A stretch of DNA of 64,000 nt from Labedella populi (GCF_004078655.1 NZ_RZNC01000002.1:124001-188000), one strand, 5' to 3'. Positions 8,096-17,259 are shown, counted from the stretch's first letter. Program-made: numbers and translations. The notes: a model not told the origin generated them from the sequence alone.

Positions 8096-9022
8096 CTTCC
8101 GCACCGTGTGATCGGAGTCCTTCACGAGCACGAGTTTCGCCCGGGCGCGCGTCGGCCGGATGTTCTCGACGAGGTTCGGCTCGTTGACGGTGGTCCAGAA
8201 GTAGCGCGCCCGCTCGCGCGCTTGCTCGTCGTCGAGGTCGGAGAAGACCTGGAAGTACGAATGGGGATTCGTGAACGCGCCGCGCTTCAGCGCCATGAAG
8301 CGCTCCTCGAACCATGACGCGATGTCGGTGGTCCGCGCGTCGACGTAGATGCTGAAGTCGAAGAGGTCCGACACGCTCATCTGACCCGTCAGGGGCGGCT
8401 GGAGCACGTTGAGTCCCTCGACGATCAGGACGTCGGGCCGCCGGACGACGACGCTCGCGGTCGGCATGATGTCGTAGACGAGGTGGGAGTAGAAGGGCGC
8501 GCGCACCTCGGCGGCGCCGCTCTTGACCTCCGTGACGAAGCGCAGGAGCGCGCGCCGGTCGTAGGACTCCGGGAATCCCTTCCGGCTCATGATCCCGCGC
8601 CGCTCGAGTTCCGCGTTGGGGTAGAGGAAGCCATCCGTCGTCACGAGTTCGACATGCGGCGTGTCCGGCCAGCGCGACATGAGCTCGCGGAGCAGCCGCG
8701 ACACGGTGGACTTGCCCACGGCGACAGAACCGGCGACCCCGATGACGAAGGGTGTCCGGACGTTGTCCTCACCGAGGAACGCCGTCCGCTCGTCGTGGAG
8801 CCGCTTCGCCGACCGAGCGTAGAGGCTGAGGAGCCTGCTGAGCGGAAGGTAGACCTCGGCCACCTCGCGCATGTCGAGTCGATCGCCGATGCCGCGGAGC
8901 TGCACGATCTCGGCGTCGGTGAGGGGTGACACGGCGCCGGGAGCGAGGCGGGCCCAGTCGGCGCGATCGATCTCGTCGAAAGGGGTCGTCTGGGAGTGGG
9001 TGGCGGCGCTCGCGTCGGGCAT
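8075..9022 (-). CDS. coaA: Type I pantothenate kinase
   Basis: Phosphorylates pantothenate with ATP, the first committed step of coenzyme A synthesis. The 315-aa protein has the Walker A loop GVAGSVAVGKST (95-106) and the CoaA blocks TTDGFLYPN, RKGFPESYD and the late FEERF...NPHSYF region. The ATG at 9022 is supported by TAGATT (9030-9035) seven nt upstream, fitting a leaderless mRNA. A much longer minus-strand reading extending over glmS to 11239 is a shadow frame. Confidence 0.95.
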   Translation of the reverse strand: MPDASAATHSQTTPFDEIDRADWARLAPGAVSPLTDAEIVQLRGIGDRLDMREVAEVYLPLSRLLSLYARSAKRLHDERTAFLGEDNVRTPFVIGVAGSVAVGKSTVSRLLRELMSRWPDTPHVELVTTDGFLYPNAELERRGIMSRKGFPESYDRRALLRFVTEVKSGAAEVRAPFYSHLVYDIMPTASVVVRRPDVLIVEGLNVLQPPLTGQMSVSDLFDFSIYVDARTTDIASWFEERFMALKRGAFTNPHSYFQVFSDLDDEQARERARYFWTTVNEPNLVENIRPTRARAKLVLVKDSDHTVRKVLLRKI

Positions 9023-9029
9023 GCAACCG

Positions 9030-9048
9030 AATCTACTGCGGGTAGGGT
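9030..9048. promoter_or_regulatory. Divergent leaderless promoters for coaA and glmS
   Basis: Only 33 bp separate the two start codons. Minus strand: TAGATT at 9030-9035, 7 nt from the coaA ATG. Plus strand: TAGGGT at 9043-9048, 7 nt from the glmS ATG. Each promoter's upstream region overlaps the other's -10, so the two polymerases should interfere. Confidence 0.55.
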
Positions 9049-9055
9049 GGAGAGC

Positions 9056-10906
9056 ATGTGTGGAATCGTGGGTTACGTCGGTCCGCTCGACAGCATCGAT
9101 GTGCTCATGGGCGGTCTCGGGCGTCTTGAATACCGGGGCTACGACTCCGCCGGCGTCGCGGTCATCGACGGGCAGGGTGCGCTGCACACGCGCAAACGCG
9201 CGGGCAAGCTCGCCGTCCTGAGCGGAGATCTCGCCGCCGGCAACCTTCCTGAGAGTCACACCGGTATCGGGCACACCCGGTGGGCGACGCACGGCGGACC
9301 GACCGATGCGAACGCGCACCCCCACCTCGGCGACGACGGCCGACTCGCTCTCATCCACAACGGCATCATCGAGAACTTCGCGGCCATCAAGGCTGAGCTC
9401 GTCGAACAGGGCGAGACGTTCCGCAGCGAGACGGACACGGAGGTTGCCGCGGTGCTCCTCGGTCGCGAGTACCGGGCGACGGGCGACCTGCGCGCAGCGT
9501 TCCGACGGGTCGTCGGCCGTTTCGAGGGCGCCTTCACGCTCCTCGCCGTCCACCAGGACGAGCCGGGCCTCGTCGTCGGCGCGCGCCGCAACTCCCCGCT
9601 CGTCATCGGTCTCGGCGACGGCGAGAACTTCCTCGGTTCGGACGTCGCCGCATTCGTCGAGCACACGCGACGCGCCCTCGCCATCGGGCAGGACCAGATG
9701 GTCGCGATCACGCCCTCGGCCGTCGAGATCACCGACTTCTCGGGCACGCCCGTCGAGGCGGAGCCCTTCGAGGTCAGCTGGGACGCGTCCGCCGCCGAGA
9801 AGGGCGGCTGGTCGAGCTTCATGGCGAAGGAGATCAGCGAGGAGCCCGAGGCCGTCGCGAAGACCATCCTCGGCCGCGTCGACGACCGCGGCACGGTGAC
9901 GATCCCCGAGCTCGACGGCCTCGACGAACTGTTCCTCGACATCGACCGCATCGTCGTGATCGCGTGTGGCACGGCGTCCTACGCGGGAGCGGTCGGCAAG
10001 TACGCGATCGAGAAGTGGGCGAAGGTGCCCGTCGACGTCGAGTTGAGTCACGAGTTCCGGTACCGCGAGCCGGTCATCACGCCACGGACGCTCGTCATCT
10101 CCATCAGCCAGTCCGGCGAGACCATGGACACGCTCATGGCCGTGAAGTTCGCCCGTGAGTCGGGAGCGCGCACCGTCTCCATCTGCAACACGCAAGGGGC
10201 GACGATCCCGCGGGAGTCCGACGCCGTCGTCTACACGCACGCGGGCCCTGAGGTCGCCGTCGCATCGACGAAGGCCTTCGTCGCGCAGATCACCGCGCTG
10301 TACCTGCTCGCGCTGCACGTCGCCCGTGTCCGTGGCGCGCTCAGCGCCGAGGTCATCGCCGAGCAGGCCGCCGAACTGCAGGCGATCCCGGACAAGATCG
10401 CCGCTGTGCTGGAGAACAACGACACGATCGAGCAGCTCGCCCACTGGATGGCCGACACCCGCGCCGTGCTCTTCCTCGGTCGCCACGTCGGCTTCCCGAT
10501 CGCGATGGAGGGTGCTCTGAAGCTCAAAGAGCTCGCGTACATCCACGCGGAGGGCTTCGCCGCCGGTGAGCTCAAGCACGGCCCGATCGCGCTCATCGAG
10601 CCGGGCCAGCCCGTCTTCGTCGTCGTCCCGAGCCCTCGCGGTGCGCAGACGATCCACTCCAAGGTCGTCTCGAACATCGAGGAGATCCGTGCGCGCGGAG
10701 CCCGCATCATCGCGATCGCGGAGGAAGGCGACGTCGCCGTTCTGCCCTCGGCCGACGAGGTCATCCGGATCCCGCTCGCGGGGCCGCTCTTCGAGCCGCT
10801 TTTGAGCGTCGTCCCGCTGCAGGTGTTCGCAATGGCCCTCGCGTCGGCGAAGGGGCTCGACGTCGACCAGCCGCGCAACCTCGCCAAGTCCGTGACGGTC
10901 GAGTAG
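9056..10906 (+). CDS. glmS: Glutamine-fructose-6-phosphate aminotransferase (isomerising)
   Basis: Makes glucosamine-6-phosphate from fructose-6-phosphate and glutamine, the entry to amino-sugar and wall synthesis. The 616-aa protein starts MCGIVGYVG, so Cys2 becomes the N-terminal glutaminase nucleophile. The glutaminase domain (1 to about 230) is followed by two SIS sugar-isomerase domains (with CGTASYAG and SQSGETMDT) and the C-terminal PRNLAKSVTVE. No glmS ribozyme is seen; the leader appears absent. Heads a string running to tsaD. Confidence 0.97.
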   Translation: MCGIVGYVGPLDSIDVLMGGLGRLEYRGYDSAGVAVIDGQGALHTRKRAGKLAVLSGDLAAGNLPESHTGIGHTRWATHGGPTDANAHPHLGDDGRLALIHNGIIENFAAIKAELVEQGETFRSETDTEVAAVLLGREYRATGDLRAAFRRVVGRFEGAFTLLAVHQDEPGLVVGARRNSPLVIGLGDGENFLGSDVAAFVEHTRRALAIGQDQMVAITPSAVEITDFSGTPVEAEPFEVSWDASAAEKGGWSSFMAKEISEEPEAVAKTILGRVDDRGTVTIPELDGLDELFLDIDRIVVIACGTASYAGAVGKYAIEKWAKVPVDVELSHEFRYREPVITPRTLVISISQSGETMDTLMAVKFARESGARTVSICNTQGATIPRESDAVVYTHAGPEVAVASTKAFVAQITALYLLALHVARVRGALSAEVIAEQAAELQAIPDKIAAVLENNDTIEQLAHWMADTRAVLFLGRHVGFPIAMEGALKLKELAYIHAEGFAAGELKHGPIALIEPGQPVFVVVPSPRGAQTIHSKVVSNIEEIRARGARIIAIAEEGDVAVLPSADEVIRIPLAGPLFEPLLSVVPLQVFAMALASAKGLDVDQPRNLAKSVTVE

Positions 10907-10930
10907 CCGTTCCCTGGCGGAGGTGTCCCC

Positions 10931-11293
10931 GTGATCGTCGGAATCGGAGTGGATGTCGTGGACCTCGCGCGCTTCGAGCGCGCGGTCGCACGCACTCCGC
11001 GGTTGCGTGATCGCTTGTTCGCCCAGAGCGAACGGAGCCTTCCGCTCCGCTCGCTCGCGGCGCGGTTCGCGGCGAAGGAGGCGCTCATGAAGGCGCTCGG
11101 CTCGGCCGAGGGTCTCGTGTGGATCGACATCGCGGTCGTCCCGGGCACGGGCGGGGCGCCGTCGTTCGCCCTCTCGGGCTCGACGGCGCGCGTCGTCGCC
11201 GAACGCGGCATCGACGCGCTGCACCTCTCGATGACGCACGATGCGGGAATCGCCGTCGCCTACGTCGTCGCGGAGTCGAGGGGAGCATCATGA
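10931..11293 (+). CDS. acpS: Holo-[acyl-carrier-protein] synthase
   Basis: Transfers 4'-phosphopantetheine from CoA to acyl carrier protein. The 120-aa protein has the AcpS signatures GIGVDVVDLARFE and FAAKEALMKALG. The GTG at 10931 has GGAGGTG about 6 nt upstream. It overlaps alr by 4 bp (ATGA). Its CoA substrate depends on coaA nearby. Confidence 0.95.
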   Translation: MIVGIGVDVVDLARFERAVARTPRLRDRLFAQSERSLPLRSLAARFAAKEALMKALGSAEGLVWIDIAVVPGTGGAPSFALSGSTARVVAERGIDALHLSMTHDAGIAVAYVVAESRGAS

Positions 11294-12405
11294 GCGGTTT
11301 CCGCGAGGCCGTCGTCGATCTCGACGTGGTCGCGTCCAACGTCGCCGCGCTCCGCGCACGCGCGGGAGGTCCGCGCGTCATCGGCGTCGTCAAGGCCGAC
11401 GGGTACGGTCACGGCGCCGTCCCGGTCGCCCGTGCCGCGCTACGGGGCGGTGCCGAGATGCTCGGAACGGCCGACATCTCGGAGGCGCTCGAACTGCGCG
11501 CCGCGGGGATCGCGGCCCCCGTGCTCAGCTGGCTGCACGACCCGGACGCGGACTTCCGAGCCGCTCTCGACGCGGACGTCCGACTCGGCGTGTCGAGCAC
11601 TCGCGAGCTCGAGCGCGTCGCGGCGGTCGCAGATCCCGGTCGTCCCGCGCTCGTGCATGTGAAGTTCGACACAGGACTCAGCCGGAACGGTGTCGCGCGG
11701 TCCGAGTGGGTCGAGGTCGTCGACGCCCTCGTCGTCGCCGTCGAGGCGGGAGTCGTCGTGCTCGACGGGTGCTTCACGCACCTCTCGAACACGTCGGACG
11801 CTGACGACCGGGCGGCGGTCGAGTTCTTCGACGAGGCGCTTGCGCTCGTCCGGTCGCGCGGGCTGAGCCCCCGGATGGTGCACGCCGCGGCGACAGCGGC
11901 CGCTGTGGCGGTGCCCGAGTCCCGCTTCGACACGATCCGACTCGGGATCGGGATGTACGGCTTCTCCCCGGTGCCGGGGGTCACCCCCGGCGACCTCGGG
12001 ATCCGACCCGCGATGCGGCTCGTCTCGCGGGTCGCCGCACTCAAGACCGTCGACGCCGGATCGGGCGTGTCGTACGGCTACCAGTACCGCACCCACGACC
12101 GGTCGAGGCTCGCCCTCGTGCCGCTCGGTTACGCCGACGGGATCCCGCGTCAGGCCTCGTCGCTCGGCGAGGTCTCGATCCGCGGTGTCCGCCACCGAGT
12201 GGCCGGTCGGATCGCCATGGACCAGTTCGTCGTCGACGTGGGGGAGGCGCCCGTCGAGGTCGGTGACGAGGTCGTGGTCTTCGGCGACCCTGCGACGGGC
12301 GTGCCGTCGGCAACGGAGTGGGCGGAGCACGCGGCCACGATCGACTACGACATCGTCACGCGCATCGGCCGGCGGGTGCGGCGCACGTACACGGGGGAAC
12401 GATGA
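11290..12405 (+). CDS. alr: Alanine racemase
   Basis: PLP enzyme producing D-alanine for peptidoglycan. The 371-aa protein has the PLP-lysine motif VVKADGYGHG (Lys35) in the N-terminal barrel, and the C-terminal beta domain with the catalytic tyrosine region (GVSYGYQYR) and IAMDQFVVDVG. The ATG at 11290 overlaps the acpS stop, and its own stop overlaps tsaE (ATGA). Confidence 0.96.
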   Translation: MSGFREAVVDLDVVASNVAALRARAGGPRVIGVVKADGYGHGAVPVARAALRGGAEMLGTADISEALELRAAGIAAPVLSWLHDPDADFRAALDADVRLGVSSTRELERVAAVADPGRPALVHVKFDTGLSRNGVARSEWVEVVDALVVAVEAGVVVLDGCFTHLSNTSDADDRAAVEFFDEALALVRSRGLSPRMVHAAATAAAVAVPESRFDTIRLGIGMYGFSPVPGVTPGDLGIRPAMRLVSRVAALKTVDAGSGVSYGYQYRTHDRSRLALVPLGYADGIPRQASSLGEVSIRGVRHRVAGRIAMDQFVVDVGEAPVEVGDEVVVFGDPATGVPSATEWAEHAATIDYDIVTRIGRRVRRTYTGER

Positions 12406-12899
12406 TCGACCCCGCTCGCCACGTCGTCGCGACGTCCGAGGACATGCACGCGCTCGGGGTCGAGTTCGGATCGCGTCTCTCGGCAGGAGACGTCGTCGTC
12501 CTCACGGGGCCGCTCGGCGCGGGCAAGACGACGCTGACCCGAGGCATCGGGGAGGGGCTGGGCGTGCGGGGCCCCGTCCAGTCTCCGACGTTCGTGATCG
12601 CGCGTACCCACCCGAGCCTCGTCGGTGGTCCTCCACTCGTCCATGTCGATGCGTACCGGCTCGGGGACGCCCGGGAGTTCGACGACCTCGATCTCGACCT
12701 GGAACGGTCGGTCGTCGTCGTCGAGTGGGGGCGAGCGGTCGTGGCCACCGTCGTCGCGGAGTGGATCGACATCGAGATCACGCGACCGACCGGGGGATCC
12801 GGTTCCGCGGAGCCGGGGGACGTCCGCGACGAGGACGAGGTCCGGGACGAGCCGCGCGTGGTCGTCGTGAGCGGCGGCTCGTCGGTTCCACGCGGGTAG
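12402..12899 (+). CDS. tsaE: tRNA t6A ATPase subunit TsaE
   Basis: ATPase of the bacterial t6A37 tRNA modification machinery, acting with TsaB and TsaD. The 165-aa protein shows the P-loop GPLGAGKT (36-43), the SPTFVIART segment and HVDAYRLG. Overlaps alr by 4 bp. The last 25 or so residues are acidic and not part of the usual fold. Confidence 0.93.
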   Translation: MIDPARHVVATSEDMHALGVEFGSRLSAGDVVVLTGPLGAGKTTLTRGIGEGLGVRGPVQSPTFVIARTHPSLVGGPPLVHVDAYRLGDAREFDDLDLDLERSVVVVEWGRAVVATVVAEWIDIEITRPTGGSGSAEPGDVRDEDEVRDEPRVVVVSGGSSVPRG

Positions 12900-12902
12900 G
12901 CT
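12897..12902 (+). promoter_or_regulatory. -10 element TAGGCT for tsaB
   Basis: TAGGCT overlaps the tsaE stop codon region and ends 7 nt before the tsaB GTG, fitting an internal leaderless promoter inside the operon. Confidence 0.5.
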
Positions 12903-12909
12903 GGCAGGC

Positions 12910-13524
12910 GTGATTCTCGCGATCGACTCGTCCATCGGGACGTCCGTCGCGCTCTCCGACGCGACGGGACGGCTCCTGAGCGAGCGCTCCGAAGCCGGCC
13001 ACCTCTCGCACGCCGAGGTGATCGGCGACCTCATCGGGGCGGTACTCCGCGAGGCAAACGCGGACCGGGCCGACGTGACAGCCGTCGCGAGCGGAATGGG
13101 GCCCGGTCCCTTCACGGGCCTCCGTATCGGCATCGCGGCGGCCCGCGCCTTCGGTGTCGCTCGCCGCGTTCCCGTCGTTCCCGTCGTGAGCCATGACGCG
13201 ATCGCGGCGGCGCGCCTCGATCGACCGGTCGATGGCGACCTCGTCGTGGTGACCGACGCGCGGCGCCGGGAGGTGGCCTGGTCCAGGTATTCCGGCGTCG
13301 ACGCGAGCGGACCCGTGCGCGTGAGCGGACCCGAGCTCGCGGCGCGTGAGGGATTCGACGTCGTCGATGCCGAGAGGCTCGACGCGGCGGAGGTCCCGGC
13401 GGCACTCGTGGCCCGGCTCGCGGCACTGACGCTCACCGGCGCGCGGCACCACGAGACGGACGACGTGATCTACCTCCGCGCCCCCGACGTCACGCTATCA
13501 ACGCGCAAGCGGGTGACGCCGTGA
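12910..13524 (+). CDS. tsaB: tRNA t6A complex protein TsaB
   Basis: Non-catalytic partner of TsaD in threonylcarbamoyladenosine synthesis. The 204-aa ASKHA-fold protein begins [13 protein letters not shown] and carries the [13 protein letters not shown] motif typical of TsaB/YeaZ. GTG start at 12910, 10 nt after tsaE; overlaps rimI by 4 bp (GTGA). Confidence 0.94.
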   Translation: MILAIDSSIGTSVALSDATGRLLSERSEAGHLSHAEVIGDLIGAVLREANADRADVTAVASGMGPGPFTGLRIGIAAARAFGVARRVPVVPVVSHDAIAAARLDRPVDGDLVVVTDARRREVAWSRYSGVDASGPVRVSGPELAAREGFDVVDAERLDAAEVPAALVARLAALTLTGARHHETDDVIYLRAPDVTLSTRKRVTP

Positions 13525-14015
13525 CGGTCTCGCTGCGGCCGGCGACGTCGGCGGACCTGGACGCCATCCTCGCTCTCGAGGAGGAGACCTTCCTGAGCGA
13601 TGCGTGGTCGCGCGAGCAGATGGAGGCCGAACTCGCGAGCGCGCACACGAGTTACGTCGCGGTGACCGACGACGTCGAGGGCGTCGTGGGCTACGGAGGG
13701 GTCCTCGCGCCGAGCGGGTCGGAGGACGCGGACATCCAGACGATCGCTGTCGCCCCGTCGTTCCGGCGCGCCGGCCTCGGCCGCGCCGTCATGGCGGAGC
13801 TCATCGGAGCCGCGCGTCTCGCCGGCGCCCGGCGCGTGTTCCTCGAGGTCCGCGAGGACAACCCGGCCGCGCATGCCCTCTACGCGGACCTCGGATTCGT
13901 CGACATCGGGATCCGGCCGCACTACTACCAGCCGGACGACGTCGACGCGATCGTGATGCGACTCGAGTTCGAGGACGCATCGGCCTCGGCCGTCGGCCCG
14001 GTGGGAGCGTCATGA
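13521..14015 (+). CDS. rimI: Ribosomal protein S18-alanine N-acetyltransferase-like RimI
   Basis: GNAT acetyltransferase predicted to acetylate the N-terminal Ala of ribosomal protein S18, as inferred from its place between tsaB and tsaD. The 164-aa protein has the acetyl-CoA loop [15 protein letters not shown] and the late [18 protein letters not shown] motif. GTG start overlapping tsaB; stop overlaps the tsaD ATG. Confidence 0.9.
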   Translation: MTVSLRPATSADLDAILALEEETFLSDAWSREQMEAELASAHTSYVAVTDDVEGVVGYGGVLAPSGSEDADIQTIAVAPSFRRAGLGRAVMAELIGAARLAGARRVFLEVREDNPAAHALYADLGFVDIGIRPHYYQPDDVDAIVMRLEFEDASASAVGPVGAS

Positions 14016-15070
14016 CCGCAAACGCACCTCTCGTCCTCGGCATCGAGACGAGCTGCGACGAGACCGGCATCGGCATCGTCCATGGTCGACGGCTGCTGTC
14101 GAACCGGATCGCCTCCTCGATGGACGAGCACGCCCGCTACGGCGGCGTCGTGCCGGAGGTCGCGGCGCGAGCACACCTCGAAGCGCTCGTCCCCACGATC
14201 GACGCGGCCGTCGCTGAGGCAGGCATCGAGCTCGAGGATCTCGACGCCGTCGCCGTCACGATCGGCCCCGGCCTCGCGGGAGCGCTCATGGTCGGCGTGG
14301 GAGCGGCGAAGGCGCTCGCCGTAGGGCTCGGCAAACCGCTGTATGCCGTGAACCACCTCGTCGGACACGTCGGTGCCGATCTCCTGACGGTCGACTCCGG
14401 GCGGATCGAGTACCCGACCGTGGCGCTCCTCGTATCGGGAGGCCACACGTCGCTCCTCCTCGTGCGCGACCTCGTCGACGACGTCGAGCTGCTCGGCGAG
14501 ACCATCGACGACGCGGCGGGCGAAGCGTTCGACAAGGTCGCACGCGTCCTCGGTCTGCCGTATCCGGGGGGACCCGAGATCGATCGGGCCGCCGCGACGG
14601 GCGATCCCACCGCGATCCGCTTCCCGCGCGGGCTCACGGCCCCGAAGGACCTCGAGCGCCATCGCTACGACTTCTCGTTCTCGGGGCTCAAGACCGCCGT
14701 GGCGCGGTGGGTCGAGAAGCGCGAGGCCGACGGCGAGCCGGTCCCGGTCGACGATGTCGCCGCGTCCTTCCGGGAAGCGGTCGTCGACGTGCTCATCACG
14801 AAGGCGCTGGCCGCCTGCCGCGACACGGGCGTACCCCGGCTCCTGCTCGGCGGGGGAGTAGTCGCGAACCGCCGGCTGCGCGAGGTGGCGGCCGCGCGCG
14901 CCGCCGAGGCGGGCGTCGAGCTCCGGATCCCTCCACTCGGTCTCTGCACGGACAACGGTGCGATGATCGCCGTACTGGCCGCCGAGCGGATCCGAGCGGG
15001 TCACGCGCCCTCCTCCCTGCTCGCCGCGGCCGACTCGACGCTCCCGGTCACCGACATCCAGGTGCCGTGA
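14012..15070 (+). CDS. tsaD: tRNA N6-adenosine threonylcarbamoyltransferase TsaD
   Basis: Catalytic subunit that transfers threonylcarbamoyl to A37 of ANN-decoding tRNAs. The 352-aa protein shows the N-terminal [23 protein letters not shown] and NHLVGHVGA metal-site regions, and [11 protein letters not shown]. The ATG at 14012 overlaps the rimI stop. Completes the tsaE-tsaB-rimI-tsaD set. Confidence 0.96.
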   Translation: MTANAPLVLGIETSCDETGIGIVHGRRLLSNRIASSMDEHARYGGVVPEVAARAHLEALVPTIDAAVAEAGIELEDLDAVAVTIGPGLAGALMVGVGAAKALAVGLGKPLYAVNHLVGHVGADLLTVDSGRIEYPTVALLVSGGHTSLLLVRDLVDDVELLGETIDDAAGEAFDKVARVLGLPYPGGPEIDRAAATGDPTAIRFPRGLTAPKDLERHRYDFSFSGLKTAVARWVEKREADGEPVPVDDVAASFREAVVDVLITKALAACRDTGVPRLLLGGGVVANRRLREVAAARAAEAGVELRIPPLGLCTDNGAMIAVLAAERIRAGHAPSSLLAAADSTLPVTDIQVP

Positions 15071-15131
15071 CACGGCGAGAAGGCGACGCGGCCCACTCGG
15101 TTGGGCCGACATCGATCGACAGGAGGACGTC

Positions 15132-15551
15132 ATGAGCGATCCCCGCTTCCCCTCGTCCGAGCAGCCGCCGTCCGACGCTCCGTCCTTCGCGGCGCCGTCC
15201 GAACCCGGCTTCGCGCCCGGCCCGCCCCACGCGGCGAATGGACGCGGCACGTTCGGGGATCCGGCGGCGGGCTGGCCCGCCGCCGGGACGGTGCCTTTCA
15301 CTCCGCATCGCCGATCAGCGAGCCGGACCGCGATCGCGGCGTTCGTGCTCTCGATCGTCGGAGCCCTCGTCGGGCTCGCCATCGGGTGGGGCTTCCCTTT
15401 GTCGATCGCGGGGCTCGTCCTCGCCCTCCGCGGTCGACGGGGACCGGGCCCGTCGCGAACGCTCGCGACGTGGTCCATCGTGCTCGCAGCGGTGAGTGGA
15501 CTCTCGTCCGTCGGCTGGCTCGCGTACAGCCTCGTCTCGCTCCTCGCGTAG
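15132..15551 (+). CDS. Small two-helix membrane protein (DUF4190-like)
   Basis: A 139-aa protein: a Pro/Ser/Ala-rich cytoplasmic N-terminus of about 60 residues, then two hydrophobic helices (about 66-92 and 106-136) with a short RGRRGPGPSR loop. The pattern resembles DUF4190-type proteins common in actinobacteria. ATG at 15132 preceded by AGGAGG. Function unknown. Confidence 0.75.
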   Translation: MSDPRFPSSEQPPSDAPSFAAPSEPGFAPGPPHAANGRGTFGDPAAGWPAAGTVPFTPHRRSASRTAIAAFVLSIVGALVGLAIGWGFPLSIAGLVLALRGRRGPGPSRTLATWSIVLAAVSGLSSVGWLAYSLVSLLA

Positions 15552-15586
15552 GGGACCGCGCGAGCGCGCGATCCGGTCTCCGACCG

Positions 15587-16771
15587 TCAGACGCGTTCGG
15601 CGAGCAGGGCACGGTGGCGGCCCGCGACGCGCGTGAGGACGACCGTCGCAGCGTTGGGCCCCGAGAGTGCCATGCGTTTGCGGAAGACGGCGGGATCGAT
15701 GTCCGCCCCGCGCTTCTTGACCTCGAGGACCCCGACCTTCCGCGTCCTGAGCTCGCGCTTGACCGTCTTCTCATCGAGTGGGAGGTCGGCGACGACCCGG
15801 AACACCGACGCGAACGGCGTCGTGACGAGGGTGTCCGACGTGAGATACGCGATGCGGTCGCTCACCATGCCGGCGCCGATGCGACGGCCGAGATCGCCGA
15901 TCAGCCGTGCGCGGATGACCGAGCCGTCCGGCTCGTAGAGGTACTCGCCGAGGCGCCTCACGGATTCGTCCTCACTGTCGGCGCCGGCCGAGAGCTCGTT
16001 CGTGCCGTCGTCCGACACGACGAGCGCCGAACGTCGCACGCCGTCGCGCGCAAGGGACCCCGTCCAGACGCCGAGCTCGACCACCTCGCCGTCGACGCTC
16101 ACCCACTGCGCTTCGGCATCCGTGGGGAGACGCGAACGGTCGAAGCCCGGCCCGAGCTTGACACCGACCGGGAGGCGCTCCGCGTGCTCCCACAGCCGGG
16201 CGAGCGACGGTGAGTAGTCGTCGGGATCCGTGAGACGGGACGTCTCGGCATGGCCGGCGGTGCGCCGGGCTGGATCCGCGAAGACCGCGTCGAAGCCGGA
16301 GATGTCGACGTCTCCGGCGTCGGCGTGCCGGACGGTGGAGGAGGGGAAGGGGGCGAGGTTGTAGCTCGCGATGGCAGCGGTGACCTCGTCGATCTCGACG
16401 GCCGTGACGGCGAGGTCGAGACTCGCGAGCGCGAGGGCGTCGCCGCCGATCCCGCATCCGAGATCGATGACGGAGCGCAGGCCGGCCGAGGCGTATCGAC
16501 CCGCGTGCAGCGCGGCCACCCGCAGCCGGGTGGCCTGCTCGAGGCCGGCGGGCGTGAAGAGCATGCGATCGGCGAACGGCCCGAACTTCCGGCGGGCCTT
16601 CGACCGGAGCCGGGCCTGTCCGAGGACGGCGGCGACGAGTCCGGCGGAGTGTCCCTCGGCGCGGAGGCGGGAGACCGTTGTAAGGATGTCCATCGGCTGC
16701 GTGAAGGACACCGAGTCCAGCAGGGTGAGGCCCTCAGGCGTGAGCAGTTCAACGAGTTCCGCCCTGTCCAT
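15587..16771 (-). CDS. Class I SAM-dependent methyltransferase with THUMP-like C-terminal domain
   Basis: A 394-aa protein. Residues about 1-90 form a helical N-domain, followed by a Rossmann methyltransferase with the SAM loop VIDLGCGIGGDALALA, acidic ribose-binding VTAVEID, and DPARR in the motif IV position. The C-terminal part (about 300-394) matches the THUMP-like domain of an actinobacterial family. An RNA substrate is likely by analogy, not proven. The start is supported by TAGCGT (16778-16783, minus) 6 nt upstream. It converges on the DUF4190-like gene. Confidence 0.8.
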   Translation of the reverse strand: MDRAELVELLTPEGLTLLDSVSFTQPMDILTTVSRLRAEGHSAGLVAAVLGQARLRSKARRKFGPFADRMLFTPAGLEQATRLRVAALHAGRYASAGLRSVIDLGCGIGGDALALASLDLAVTAVEIDEVTAAIASYNLAPFPSSTVRHADAGDVDISGFDAVFADPARRTAGHAETSRLTDPDDYSPSLARLWEHAERLPVGVKLGPGFDRSRLPTDAEAQWVSVDGEVVELGVWTGSLARDGVRRSALVVSDDGTNELSAGADSEDESVRRLGEYLYEPDGSVIRARLIGDLGRRIGAGMVSDRIAYLTSDTLVTTPFASVFRVVADLPLDEKTVKRELRTRKVGVLEVKKRGADIDPAVFRKRMALSGPNAATVVLTRVAGRHRALLAERV

Positions 16772-16777
16772 CCCGCC

Positions 16778-16783
16778 ACGCTA
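16778..16783 (-). promoter_or_regulatory. -10 element TAGCGT for the methyltransferase gene
   Basis: On the minus strand TAGCGT lies 6 nt from the ATG at 16771, matching the leaderless pattern. It is 19 bp from the first CIRCE of the divergent groES gene. Confidence 0.5.
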
Positions 16784-16801
16784 CCAGCGGGGGAGCGCAT
16801 G

Positions 16802-16828
16802 TTGGCACTCACGTTGCACGAGTGCCAA
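16802..16828 (+). promoter_or_regulatory. CIRCE operator 1 upstream of groES
   Basis: TTGGCACTC (16802-16810), 9-nt spacer, GAGTGCCAA (16820-16828): a perfect inverted repeat of the HrcA-binding CIRCE type. It covers the -35 region of the groES promoter. Confidence 0.88.
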
Positions 16829-16842
16829 CGCATCCGTAGACT
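16814..16842 (+). promoter_or_regulatory. groES sigma-A promoter
   Basis: TTGCAC (16814-16819), a 17-bp spacer and TAGACT (16837-16842). Transcription should start near 16849, inside the second CIRCE, so HrcA bound at either site would block polymerase. Confidence 0.7.
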
Positions 16843-16846
16843 GGCG

Positions 16847-16873
16847 TTAGCACTCTCGTGGTGAGGGTGCTAA
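16847..16873 (+). promoter_or_regulatory. CIRCE operator 2 upstream of groES
   Basis: TTAGCACTC (16847-16855), 9-nt spacer, GGGTGCTAA (16865-16873), with one mismatch from the canonical second half. It sits at the transcription start and in the 5' leader. Confidence 0.9.
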
Positions 16874-16904
16874 CTTCAGTCTTCGCACAAGAAAGAGGTC
16901 AACC

Positions 16905-17201
16905 GTGTCGGTCTCCATCAAGCCGCTCGAGGATCGCATCGTCATCCAGCAGGTCGAAGCGGAGCAGGTGACTGCTTCCGGTCTGGTCATCCCGGACACC
17001 GCCAAGGAGAAGCCCCAGGAGGGTGAAGTCGTCGCCGTCGGCCCCGGCCGCATCGACGACAACGGCAACCGCGTCCCCCTCGACGTCGCCGTCGGCGACC
17101 GGGTGCTCTACTCGAAGTACGGCGGAACCGAGGTCAAGTTCGGCGGCGACGAGTTCCTCGTCCTGTCGGCTCGCGACGTCCTCGCGGTCGTCGTCCGCTG
17201 A
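16905..17201 (+). CDS. groES: Co-chaperonin GroES
   Basis: 10-kDa lid of the GroEL chaperonin. The 98-aa protein has the mobile-loop region ([20 protein letters not shown]) and the C-terminal domain with [18 protein letters not shown] at 16905 with AAAGAGGT upstream. Unusually for many bacteria, groEL does not follow; a terminator and then rarD do. Repressed by HrcA, judging from two CIRCE elements. Confidence 0.96.
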   Translation: MSVSIKPLEDRIVIQQVEAEQVTASGLVIPDTAKEKPQEGEVVAVGPGRIDDNGNRVPLDVAVGDRVLYSKYGGTEVKFGGDEFLVLSARDVLAVVVR

Positions 17202-17216
17202 CGCTCCCCTCGGCCT

Positions 17217-17259
17217 GACGGGCCCGTTCGACTCCGGTCGGACGGGCCCGTCTCGTTTT
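17217..17259 (+). terminator. Rho-independent terminator after groES
   Basis: A 10-bp stem GACGGGCCCG (17217-17226) / CGGGCCCGTC (17243-17252) with a 16-nt loop is followed by TCGTTTTC. It lies 15 nt past the groES stop and makes groES monocistronic. Confidence 0.8.

Noticed and set aside
8996-9055. A glmS-type ribozyme or riboswitch before glmS
   Set aside because: The -10 lies 7 nt from the ATG and only 33 bp separate it from coaA, leaving no room for such an RNA.
8075-11239. A 1054-codon minus-strand ORF covering coaA and extending across glmS and acpS
   Set aside because: Only the part up to 9022 matches CoaA. The rest is Asp/Arg-rich antisense shadow of glmS, which has full family motifs on the plus strand.
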